The notes below the pieces were generated by a model, which had not been told where the DNA came from, ran no database searches, and worked only from the letters and a program-made list of their open reading frames with translations. Positions 1 through 6,391 of a stretch of DNA of 7,332 nt are shown piece after piece; position 1 is the first letter of the stretch; each line of letters starts with the position of its first letter. Source of the stretch: Treponema sp. (GTDB lineage: Bacteria; Spirochaetota; Spirochaetia; Treponematales; Breznakiellaceae); the NCBI GenBank assembly GCA_031271075.1, contig JAISWN010000265.1, positions 1 to 7,332 of the forward strand, written 5' to 3'. A program made the position numbers and the translations under genes.

Positions 1-1526
1 TGCGCCAATCCATCACCGTAAAAATAGCAGCCCACTTTAGCGACTTTTACCAGCCGGTAATCTTTTTCTATGCCGTAAATATATTTGGATGCCCAGCCGT
101 AAGGATTCGCTTTCCACGCGTTTACGCCCTTTTGCGCGTCATTAAAGAATTCAGATGTATCCAGATCGTTAATAATATCCTGATAAATCTCTAACATCTC
201 AGTCAAAAAATGCCCGCTCCCCGCCGCATAATCAATTGCCACCGGAAGTTTCGGGTCGGGATTGGGCTGATTCACCGTTTTAATAATCACTTCTTTAACC
301 GGCAGTGAATGTGTAATGAAACGGGTTATCGGAACCGGCGTAAAATACTGTCCCGCTTCCTGTTTCAATCCTGTTGTTAAGAGGCGTTCAAAAAAATCCG
401 ACAGATGCTGCTGCCGGTTCGGATAGCGGATGCGGTATTTTTCAAGCAATTGGACAACTTCTTTTAATACACGGGCATTGTCATCGAACGACATATCATC
501 ATTTACATCTTTAATGTCAAATATTTTATTGAATTTGAGCCATTTCTTTTTAAACTGCGCGGGGTTTTGCTGTGCCTGTAACTCCTCATCAGACAACCCT
601 TCTATTTCTTTCTCTAGAAACCGTAAAACTCCCTGTTTGTGCAGGTTTATAAGCCGCACTTGAAATTCAACATCATCATCAACACCTTCTTTCCATTGAA
701 AACCCAACGCTTCTGTATCACGTTTTTTATCGGTATCGCAGTTGCCCTCATCATAGAGTTTTGCTAAAAATAAATTAAATATTTTATTGAAGGCGTTTGG
801 TTTGTCGGAAACGCTGTGTTTGCGCAAAATTGATGCAAAGCTATTAAATATAAAACCACTGTCATATTCGGCAAGAATCCTGAGGTCTTTTAGTACGAGC
901 CGCTTGTTTTGAAATTGATATGGTTCGATCCCTTTGTCAAAAATACCATTATTATAGGTTATTTTATTCCAGCGGCTGTATACATCTTCTACATTTCCCG
1001 CAGCCCTGTAGCTGTCCTCAATTTTGATAATTTCAGATTTATATTCGATCTTTCCATTGAGTAAGGATGATGCATATAACATTAAATATCCGGTATTGGT
1101 ATCGTTTTGAAAATAAGTAAAAAGCTGTCCGCCATTCTTTTGAATAGCGGCTAACTCCTTGTCAAATTCATCGCCGAATGTTTTACATTCGATCATTAAA
1201 AAGGCTTTTTTGCCGTTTTTAATAAATATATCCAGTCTGCCGGAATGTCCGTGCCCGGACGGAAAAACTTTTTCCAGCGTAATGTCTTTAGCTTTGTAGC
1301 CTTTGGTTAAAAGCCGGTCTACACATTCCAATACAACAAAGTTTTCCGCCTGCGAAAAATTTTGAGTGGTTTTACTGCCGCTCTTTATTTCTTTACCGTA
1401 ATTGATCGCCGAATTTTCAAAATCAATTTCGATAGTATAGCCGGATGCATATTTTTTATGATATACATCTGTCGTTTTGTCTTTGGGAGAGAAACCTAAT
1501 GTCCTTGCCAACTTTTTTTCATACAT
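1..1526 (-). CDS. Restriction-modification polypeptide: N-terminal PD-(D/E)xK nuclease fused to N6-adenine DNA methyltransferase (C-terminus beyond window)
   Basis: I translated this frame by hand; it is open for 508 codons and runs off the left edge. Residues 98-115 carry a nuclease core: D99 in RLDIFI, then E113 and K115 in LMIECK, followed by QLFTYF (134-139), resembling the QxxxY motif of HsdR N-terminal nuclease domains. Residues about 140-380 are mostly helical-looking and show no helicase motifs. The methyltransferase part begins near 370, with GQYFTP at 392-397, the SAM-binding motif I DYAAGSGHF at 432-440, and YGIEKD at 484-489, where E487 is the likely ribose-binding acid. The catalytic NPPY/F motif and any target-recognition domain would lie outside the window. 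By architecture it resembles Type IIG or BcgI-like enzymes, which cut and methylate with one chain. It could instead be an M-like subunit needing a separate S protein. ATG at 1526 is chosen because an in-frame stop lies 6 nt upstream. The ribosome binding site is weak (AAAGAAG, 12 nt away). The gene is clearly AT-richer than the neighbouring operon. Confidence 0.88.
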   Translation of the reverse strand, partial: MYEKKLARTLGFSPKDKTTDVYHKKYASGYTIEIDFENSAINYGKEIKSGSKTTQNFSQAENFVVLECVDRLLTKGYKAKDITLEKVFPSGHGHSGRLDIFIKNGKKAFLMIECKTFGDEFDKELAAIQKNGGQLFTYFQNDTNTGYLMLYASSLLNGKIEYKSEIIKIEDSYRAAGNVEDVYSRWNKITYNNGIFDKGIEPYQFQNKRLVLKDLRILAEYDSGFIFNSFASILRKHSVSDKPNAFNKIFNLFLAKLYDEGNCDTDKKRDTEALGFQWKEGVDDDVEFQVRLINLHKQGVLRFLEKEIEGLSDEELQAQQNPAQFKKKWLKFNKIFDIKDVNDDMSFDDNARVLKEVVQLLEKYRIRYPNRQQHLSDFFERLLTTGLKQEAGQYFTPVPITRFITHSLPVKEVIIKTVNQPNPDPKLPVAIDYAAGSGHFLTEMLEIYQDIINDLDTSEFFNDAQKGVNAWKANPYGWASKYIYGIEKDYRLVKVAKVGCYFYGDGLA

Positions 1527-1532
1527 TTCGGT

Positions 1533-2795
1533 TTAAAACTTCTTTGCGGGCAAAAGCCCGTCCAGGTAAGCCTTCAGGGTATTTTCGTACTCCGTCCCGA
1601 TTTTCTTTTCCGCCGCCGCCGCCGCCCGGTTTTCCGCTTCGGAGATATTCAGGTGCCCTTCCCGGCCGTTGATGTTGTAGGGAAGAAGGATACTGCCGGA
1701 GGCGGTATCGGCAAGGTTCGCGTCTACCACGTAGCGTACAAACTTATTCTGCTGGTTCGGCAGATCCACCGGCGAGAAGGAAACTTTCACATCCAACACA
1801 TAGGGGGAATTCCGGGTTCCCGTTTTAAAGCCCGCCTTGCCGAAGGCCTGGGAAAAGGCGCTGGCTACGCGGTTTGAGCGGTCGTTTTCCACCTGTACCG
1901 CTATGGGGATATTCTTGGTGATCTTGGCGGCCTCAAGACGGAAGCCGGCGCCCTTTTCCAGTTTATCCGGGGTAATGCCGCTTCCGCCGCTTCCTACAAA
2001 GGAAAGGACGCTGCCGTAGATACTGTTGACATCGGCGATATTCGCCGCAAGCTGATACCGGGCATAGCCGTCCAGAGTGTACTTTTCCTCATCGGTCATG
2101 GCGGTAAGGGCCCTTATCACTTCCTGGTTGGCCTTGATCATATCAGCGTATATGACCGAGGCTTTAGCCTTTTCCATAAGCGCCACCGCGTAATGGGCGG
2201 ATCTGCCGTCAAACCAGTAGTCCCCTATTTCCGACCCGACCAGGGTATCGAGTTCCAGGGAAGTCCTGATGGTATTGGTAAGGGTTGTGTTCTCCGAGTA
2301 GGAATCCACCACCCCGTTACGCATCGCTTCCTGGTACCTGGTGGAACTGGTTTGTTCGCCCTGGATGTTCTGCCTGAAATAGGCGCTCAGCCGGGCCAGG
2401 GCGTCTTTCTCCGCCAGGCTCCGGTCCGCGCCGCTGCCCGCCTGGGCGATGTAAACGTTCCGGTCATACTGGCTGTAAACCGCATCGGGGGAGGAAACCC
2501 AAGCCGGCTGGGGGCGGTTCTGCGCCCCGGCGGCGCCTGTGCCGGAAGAGGCTTGTCCGCTCTGGGGGGCGGAAGCTTCCGCCGGGGCCGCAGCCGGGGA
2601 GACCGGCGCCCTGCCTCCGTTCTGCATGGCCGCCACCGCGGCAGCGGCGGCGTCAACTGCCGACTGTTCCGCGGCGGAAGACTGCCCGGTGTTTCCGCTT
2701 CCCCCGGAATTTTCCCGGCCCGCCGGGGACCCCGCGCAGCCGCTTACCAACAACAGTACCATCGCGGCCGCAGCCGGAATAGTTATCTTAAACAT
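1533..2795 (-). CDS. LPP20-type lipoprotein with long Ala/Ser/Gly linker and C-terminal alpha/beta domain
   Basis: 420 residues. A signal peptide ends in a lipobox at VSG-C20, so the mature protein should be lipid-anchored. Residues 21-95 are a low-complexity Ala/Ser/Gly/Pro linker. Residues 97-215 form an LPP20-like module: PAWVSSP, then YIAQAGSG, an Ala-rich helix (LAEKDALARLSAYF, 127-140), and the closing strand pair around DYWFDGRSAHYAVALM (192-207). A helical stretch (215-265) leads to a second alpha/beta domain (about 290-410) with the pattern IPIAVQVEND...VASAFSQAF..AGF...SPYVLDVKV, resembling the TolB/CsgG/LpoB-type fold; that assignment is tentative. ATG at 2795 overlaps the preceding gene by 13 bp and has GGAGG 4 nt upstream. 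It is the last lipoprotein of the operon. The function is unknown; the neighbouring LpoB suggests the periplasmic peptidoglycan machinery. Confidence 0.87.
   Translation of the reverse strand: MFKITIPAAAAMVLLLVSGCAGSPAGRENSGGSGNTGQSSAAEQSAVDAAAAAVAAMQNGGRAPVSPAAAPAEASAPQSGQASSGTGAAGAQNRPQPAWVSSPDAVYSQYDRNVYIAQAGSGADRSLAEKDALARLSAYFRQNIQGEQTSSTRYQEAMRNGVVDSYSENTTLTNTIRTSLELDTLVGSEIGDYWFDGRSAHYAVALMEKAKASVIYADMIKANQEVIRALTAMTDEEKYTLDGYARYQLAANIADVNSIYGSVLSFVGSGGSGITPDKLEKGAGFRLEAAKITKNIPIAVQVENDRSNRVASAFSQAFGKAGFKTGTRNSPYVLDVKVSFSPVDLPNQQNKFVRYVVDANLADTASGSILLPYNINGREGHLNISEAENRAAAAAEKKIGTEYENTLKAYLDGLLPAKKF
1547..1560 (-). other. Small GC hairpin at the 3' end of the last lipoprotein gene
   Basis: On the coding strand CGGGC, a TTTT loop and GCCCG form a perfect 5-bp stem within the last codons of the lipoprotein gene, just before its TAA. 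A short TTTT follows about 8 nt later, not directly after the stem, so it is at best a weak terminator or pause site between the lipoprotein operon and the restriction gene. It may be chance. Confidence 0.25.
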
Positions 2796-4081
2796 ACAGC
2801 CTCCGTTAAATTCAAACTGTTTTCCTTAACCGGCACGTCCTCGTACCTGAAGACCGCAAGGGGCCTCTCCGATTGCCCGTAGTAGGTTACCGAAAAAGAG
2901 TATACCCCCGGCTCAAGGTTTATCCCCCCCACGTATGCCTTCCCCGGAAAATAGCGGGAGATACGCAGATCCGCCTTTTCACTGGCTTCGGCGTAAACCT
3001 GGGCGCCCAGGCTGAGAACGCCGAGGAGCAGGCCCGTGCCGCCTTCCTGATCCGCCGCGGCCGCTTCCAGAACGGAAGAAGTAGCCCCCTTTACGGTGGC
3101 GCGGATAATTGTTTTAAGATAAATAAGCCGTTCCTTTTTTTTGTAGGTTTCCCGGGCTACCGCTTCAATATTCTCAAGAAGCTCAAGGGTGAAACGCTCC
3201 CCGCCGTCCAGGGCTACTTCTATCCTCTCTACCTCCGAGGGGCGGGATACCATCTTCGGCAGGGCTATTTTGATATACCGGGCCGGGGGTATGGGTATCC
3301 GCAGGGTTTCCTCCTCCTTGGTCGGGGAAAGACCTCCGAAGGCGATCACGTTAAGCCGCGCCATCCCGCCGGGGATGGAGAGATCTTCCCCCAGGGACGA
3401 AGGCTCAGGATAAGGGTAAACCTCCGGGGCGTTCGCGAAGGCTACCCGCAGGCGATCCCTGTCGATGCGCGCGTCATCCCAGCGGCCGGAACCCCGGTAA
3501 AACAGCATGCCGATATACCGGGCAAGGGCGGAATCGGAAAATTGGGAAGGGGCGTTTTCGTCCGGAGGAACGGCGGCCTCTTCCTCCAGGGCTTTTTTTT
3601 GAAGATTTGTAAGGATGGCGCCGTACTTGACGGAAAGGTTCTGGAGTTTGTTGCTCATCCGCCTGATTTCCACCATGGCGTCTTCAAGTTCCCCCCGGTG
3701 GTAGTAATTCAAAGCGTTAAAGGCATTGATGTAGATGTCTTCGTAATCTTCCCCGTCGTAATCCCGGGTAGTATCGTTCACCAGGTATGTACTGATTTCC
3801 TGGGTAATACTCTTGGTAAAAGCCGCCTCTATGGCCCGTTCCCCGGACTCAAGCAGATCCGATGAATCCGTGTAGAGACCGGCGTAATGGGCCAGCATAC
3901 CCTTGTCCAGGTAATACAAAATATTATCCCTCCCTGTATAGAGGGATTTTTTTTCCTTTTCCAGAAGGGTAACGCTGCCGGCATAATCACTCTCCTCCAC
4001 CTTCCCGTCAACACGGGCGAAGGGGGCGGAAGCGCAGGAAAAAAACAGGAATATTACAAGGGAAAAAGCTAAGGGCTTCAT
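2783..4081 (-). CDS. COG3014-family lipoprotein with TPR-like helical repeats
   Basis: 432 residues. A hydrophobic signal (LAFSLVIFLFF) ends at the non-canonical lipobox FFS-C16. Residues 45-145 are helical and TPR-like: DNILYYLDKGMLAHYAGLY (52-70), then NDTTRDYDGEDYEDIYINAF (102-121) and NALNYYHRGELEDAMVEIRR (122-141). This order is the hallmark of the uncharacterised COG3014 family. The later ARYIKIALPKM segment, the KKKERLIYLKTIIRA helix and the ASEKADLRISRYFPGKAYVGG stretch match the family's C-terminal half. COG3014 genes are often found beside LpoB-type and LPP20-type genes, as here; their role is unknown, and a scaffold for partner proteins is an inference from the TPR-like part. ATG at 4081 has AAAGG 6 nt upstream and follows lpoB after 14 bp. 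The gene carries three separate A8 runs on the coding strand, which is unusual in such GC-rich DNA. Confidence 0.88.
   Translation of the reverse strand: MKPLAFSLVIFLFFSCASAPFARVDGKVEESDYAGSVTLLEKEKKSLYTGRDNILYYLDKGMLAHYAGLYTDSSDLLESGERAIEAAFTKSITQEISTYLVNDTTRDYDGEDYEDIYINAFNALNYYHRGELEDAMVEIRRMSNKLQNLSVKYGAILTNLQKKALEEEAAVPPDENAPSQFSDSALARYIGMLFYRGSGRWDDARIDRDRLRVAFANAPEVYPYPEPSSLGEDLSIPGGMARLNVIAFGGLSPTKEEETLRIPIPPARYIKIALPKMVSRPSEVERIEVALDGGERFTLELLENIEAVARETYKKKERLIYLKTIIRATVKGATSSVLEAAAADQEGGTGLLLGVLSLGAQVYAEASEKADLRISRYFPGKAYVGGINLEPGVYSFSVTYYGQSERPLAVFRYEDVPVKENSLNLTEAVCLR
2800..2804 (-). promoter_or_regulatory. Ribosome binding site inside the end of the upstream gene
   Basis: GGAGG lies 4 nt before the ATG at 2795 and inside the last codons of the COG3014 gene, whose TAA is at 2785-2783. 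Ribosomes finishing that gene pass over the site, so the two genes are probably translationally coupled. Confidence 0.7.
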
Positions 4082-4095
4082 GCTTTACCTTTATT

Positions 4096-4704
4096 TCAGA
4101 GCTTCGCTCCCGGCTGTTTGATTACCTTTTTGATTCCGTCGTTGTTGCCCAGCCAGAGCCGCTTGTTGGTTTCGAGATCGGTAATCTCCGCCCTGACAAA
4201 ATAGGTACGGGTAGAGGTACCCCCCGCCCGGTCAACCACGGCCTTGACCGAGCCGGTAAGCAGGAAATCCGCGCCGGTCTCGTTGGCCAGGGCCTTGGCG
4301 GTTGCCTCGCTGGCGTTTCCCTGCTGATCCAGCCGCTCGGCCCGCAGGGATTCCCTGGTTGCCCCTCCGGCCACAAAATCCGCCCTGCCACTGTTGAAAA
4401 TAGCCTGCTCCATGGTATCGGCAATAATGCTGGTGTCGATGTGTTCGTCGCTTTCGTTGCGGAAAGGGCCTACCAGGAACACCGGGAGTCTCCCCATCTG
4501 GGCCAGCGCCATGCTCACCCGGGGGGAATCGAGGCAATCTTTGACAAGACTGTCGCAGACGATCCGGATATCGGTGTCATTCCAGTAACCGCTTAAATCC
4601 ACCACCGTGCCTGATTCTACCCGGCTTACCTTGGGCGTCGAGGCGCAACCGCCTAGAATTGACAAAATCACAAAAAAAACCGGAAACAGAGCCATTTTAT
4701 TCAT
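4096..4704 (-). CDS. lpoB: LpoB-type penicillin-binding protein activator lipoprotein
   Basis: 202 residues from the ATG at 4704. The signal peptide ends at the canonical lipobox LGG-C20. The body follows the LpoB pattern closely: LPVFLVGPFRNESDEHIDT (73-91), where enterobacterial LpoB also has a strand followed by an NxTxEHIDT-like segment; AIFNSGRADFV (101-111); an Ala-rich helix ending in GADFLLTGSV (144-153); and FVRAEITDLETNKRLWLGN (169-187). In Escherichia coli, LpoB is an outer-membrane lipoprotein that reaches through the periplasm and activates the bifunctional peptidoglycan synthase PBP1b. Here the stretch between Cys20 and the domain is short and not disordered-looking, unlike the long linker of the E. 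coli protein. Two extra cysteines (C50, C57) precede the domain and could pair. A TTG at 4707 is also in frame, but the ATG sits 7 nt from a perfect AGGAGG. No partner synthase gene is present in the window. Confidence 0.88.
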   Translation of the reverse strand: MNKMALFPVFFVILSILGGCASTPKVSRVESGTVVDLSGYWNDTDIRIVCDSLVKDCLDSPRVSMALAQMGRLPVFLVGPFRNESDEHIDTSIIADTMEQAIFNSGRADFVAGGATRESLRAERLDQQGNASEATAKALANETGADFLLTGSVKAVVDRAGGTSTRTYFVRAEITDLETNKRLWLGNNDGIKKVIKQPGAKL

Positions 4705-5666
4705 CAATTTTCCTCCTCTAAATCTTTTTCGTCTTTATACCCGAATTCCTCTGAATTTTCAATAGCTTCGGCTTCCCCTTCCGCCCCGTCTTTTTCGGGA
4801 AAAGAATCCCGGGCAAGGGCCAGAGTCCAGACAGCCTTGCTGGCCGGGTCGATCCAGGTATCCAAAACGTAGAAATTCCTCAAACTCAGGGCCGATGAAA
4901 CCGAAACCCCCGCAGATCCGCTGTACCCAAAAGAACCGCTTTTCTGGGCATCCGCCGTGTTAGACCTGGCCCGGCTGGACAGGTTCCTGATGATGGAAAA
5001 AACGGCGGCCTCACAGGAAGCGTTTACCGTGTCCCGGTGGTAAGCCTGCCGACCCGCAAGCCCGACACCGTAAACATAGCCCGGCATCTCCCCCGGCGGC
5101 GTATTCACCCAGGGGGGAAGGCCGGCGGCGGAAACCCCCGAGGGAATTCCGGCAGGGGGCGGGGCTTCCCCCCCGGCCCGGAGATAGCGGGCCCGGACAA
5201 ACAGGGAGTTTTCCCACTGGAGGATATCCTGTTCAAGGTCGTAATCCAGATCCTCCGTATACTTCAGGTAGTCTTTGTCATAATCCAGGCTGGAAGCCGT
5301 ATCGGCCCGGTACTCCAAAAAACCACCCCCTGTCTCTACACGGGATTCATAACGGCCCTGAAGGAAATGGTACATGGCCACCTTCCTGGCGGCGTCTTCC
5401 AGGGCCAGGCGGACAGACTCTTCCCGATTACTGCGCAACGCGGAAGCCCCGATAAAAAAGAGAAATTCCGCCGACGGGGCGGTGTCCCAGAAGCCGGGCG
5501 CCAGAACCGGATTCTCGTTTAAGGCGCCCCCAGGGGATTGGGATACGGAAGATGGAGAAGCCGCCTCCGGCGCCTGGAAAACCCCGCCGCCTGAACGGGT
5601 GGAAAACCCCGCGCAGGCGGAAAAGAGAAACAGCGCCAGGTACGCGGTTTTATACGCTTTCGGCAA
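4704..5666 (-). CDS. Lipoprotein with two LPP20-like modules and acidic C-terminal tail
   Basis: 320 residues if started at TTG 5666. A short signal (AYLALFLFSA) ends at C18, followed by a Ser/Gly/Pro-rich linker to about residue 57. Module 1 (58-165) begins PGFWDTAP and FFIGASALRSN, then the Ala-rich helix VRLALEDAARKVAMYHFL. Module 2 (183-287) begins LPPWVNTPPGEMPGYVYGVG, then the helix VNASCEAAVFSIIRNLSS and the closing strands FYVLDTWID...VWTLALA. Both copies follow the LPP20 scheme (P-x-W, hydrophobic strand ending in a small-residue turn, Ala-rich helix, two closing strands), so the protein appears to be an internal duplication. The last 30 residues contain 14 Asp/Glu. No ATG or GTG lies between the in-frame stop at 5690-5688 and the lipobox, so TTG is the best start, 5 bp after the previous stop and with no visible Shine-Dalgarno. 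Its function is unknown. Confidence 0.82.
   Translation of the reverse strand: MPKAYKTAYLALFLFSACAGFSTRSGGGVFQAPEAASPSSVSQSPGGALNENPVLAPGFWDTAPSAEFLFFIGASALRSNREESVRLALEDAARKVAMYHFLQGRYESRVETGGGFLEYRADTASSLDYDKDYLKYTEDLDYDLEQDILQWENSLFVRARYLRAGGEAPPPAGIPSGVSAAGLPPWVNTPPGEMPGYVYGVGLAGRQAYHRDTVNASCEAAVFSIIRNLSSRARSNTADAQKSGSFGYSGSAGVSVSSALSLRNFYVLDTWIDPASKAVWTLALARDSFPEKDGAEGEAEAIENSEEFGYKDEKDLEEEN
4712..4717 (-). promoter_or_regulatory. Perfect Shine-Dalgarno of lpoB embedded in upstream Glu codons
   Basis: AGGAGG lies 7 nt before the ATG at 4704 and is made by the consecutive GAG GAG GAA codons ending the upstream gene. The stop TGA and the start ATG share one base (TGATG), an arrangement typical of coupled re-initiation. 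It decides the start in favour of ATG 4704 over TTG 4707. Confidence 0.8.
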
Positions 5667-5671
5667 ACCGT

Positions 5672-6259
5672 TTAAGGGGTGACCGTCTTATTCGGATCGG
5701 ACTTGTATTTGGAAAGCTGCTCATCCATCAGCTTCGTCGCTTCCATGGCCTTAAATTCCGCGTAGCGCGCCTCATCGTTGTCCACCACGTTTTTAATGGA
5801 ATCGGCGGCATATTTGGCGGCGTCGGCCTTGCTGTACACCACCCTGGTCCATAAAGTGCCGTCCGGGGCTGACCAACGCTGGTCTGTCCGGGCCCCGGTC
5901 AGCTTGGCTTGGCTAAGCTGGCGGTTGATTGATTCCTGGAGGCCGATACTCGCCTGGTTGGCGGTCCCCATATTCGCGTCCCGGGTATAATCGGTGATCA
6001 TCCCCTCCACAGTGGTGCTAAGCTGCCGGGCAATGTCCGCCCTGGCCCTGGTCTCGGCCATGGTCATGGACATCTGCTGGGAGGACTGCTTGGCAGAGCC
6101 GATTCCCCAAAGCGCGTCCTCCGGGGCTATGTCGTTGATCCAGGGCGGAAGGGTAGCCGGGGGCGCCACCGGGGCGGCGGCCGGAGCGGGCTGGCTTGCA
6201 CAACCCAAGGCCACAAGGGCCAGGATCAAGACGGCGATTACGGGAAATACCTTTTTCAT
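5672..6259 (-). CDS. Small LPP20-family lipoprotein
   Basis: 195 residues. The signal peptide MKKVFPVIAVLILALVALG ends at C20. A short Ala/Pro linker leads to an LPP20 domain (38-150): LPPWINDIAPEDALWGIGSA, the Ala/Arg helix MAETRARADIARQLS (67-81), a long helix (about 82-118), and the closing strands DQRWSAPDGTLWTRVVYSK (126-144). This is the family pattern named after the Helicobacter pylori lipoprotein Lpp20; related domains occur in FlgP, but nothing here points to flagella. The last part (150-190) is a charged helix. It is the first gene of the lipoprotein operon: ATG at 6259 has AAGGAG 5 nt upstream and a promoter about 50 bp upstream. Its exact role is not known. Confidence 0.87.
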   Translation of the reverse strand: MKKVFPVIAVLILALVALGCASQPAPAAAPVAPPATLPPWINDIAPEDALWGIGSAKQSSQQMSMTMAETRARADIARQLSTTVEGMITDYTRDANMGTANQASIGLQESINRQLSQAKLTGARTDQRWSAPDGTLWTRVVYSKADAAKYAADSIKNVVDNDEARYAEFKAMEATKLMDEQLSKYKSDPNKTVTP

Positions 6260-6277
6260 AACAACTCCTTAAATGTT

Positions 6278-6297
6278 TTGTCCGTTAATTCGGACAA
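6278..6297. promoter_or_regulatory. Perfect 7-bp inverted repeat at the 5' end of the lipoprotein operon mRNA
   Basis: Arms TTGTCCG and CGGACAA are separated by 6 AT bases. The repeat lies between the -10 box (6308-6313) and the Shine-Dalgarno (6265-6270), at about +4 to +23 of the predicted transcript. It could be an operator for a dimeric repressor or an RNA hairpin at the mRNA 5' end that affects stability or translation. No terminator-like T run follows. Confidence 0.6.
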
Positions 6298-6307
6298 TTT
6301 TGGAAGC

Positions 6308-6337
6308 ATTGTAGCGCGTCGGGGGTCATATTGGCAA
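6308..6337 (-). promoter_or_regulatory. Sigma70-like promoter of the five-lipoprotein operon
   Basis: On the coding strand, -35 TTGCCA (6337-6332) and -10 TACAAT (6313-6308) are separated by 18 bp. Five of six bases match the consensus in each box, with the conserved TA...T of the -10 box kept. The predicted transcription start is near 6301, giving a leader of about 40 nt to the ATG at 6259. It is the only convincing promoter I see in the window. Confidence 0.7.
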
Positions 6338-6391
6338 GTACACGTCCGGTTTATGACGCGGCAATTTGATACCCCCTTTTACGCGGACGAA

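Noticed and set aside
1610..1626. CCG trinucleotide repeat
   Set aside because: It encodes an Ala run in the C-terminal helix of the lipoprotein. Changes in repeat number would stay in frame, so it is not a switching device; ordinary low complexity.
430..1672. Plus-strand frames over the restriction gene
   Set aside because: The minus strand holds one continuous 508-codon frame with nuclease and methyltransferase motifs; the plus-strand frames are short and Ser- or Pro-rich shadows.
2193..2882. Plus-strand open frame of 229 codons
   Set aside because: Antisense to the 420-residue lipoprotein; Arg/Gly-rich low-complexity translation, no plausible ribosome binding site, and it crosses the overlap of two real genes.
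2873..3865. Plus-strand open frame of 330 codons
   Set aside because: It lies antisense to the COG3014 gene, which has a lipobox, family motifs and a ribosome binding site. The plus-strand translation is rich in Gly/Arg/Pro without domain pattern, as expected from the complement of GC-rich coding DNA.
4705..4707. TTG at 4707 as start of lpoB
   Set aside because: It lies only 4 nt from AGGAGG and is followed directly by ATG 4704 with ideal 7-nt spacing.
1533..6259. Idea that the lipoproteins form a flagellar H-ring or basal disk (FlgO/FlgP/FlgT-like), since FlgP is LPP20-related
   Set aside because: Spirochaete flagella are periplasmic and do not cross the outer membrane, no flagellar gene is in the window, and the LpoB and COG3014 members point to the envelope instead. 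Kept only as a remote relation of fold.
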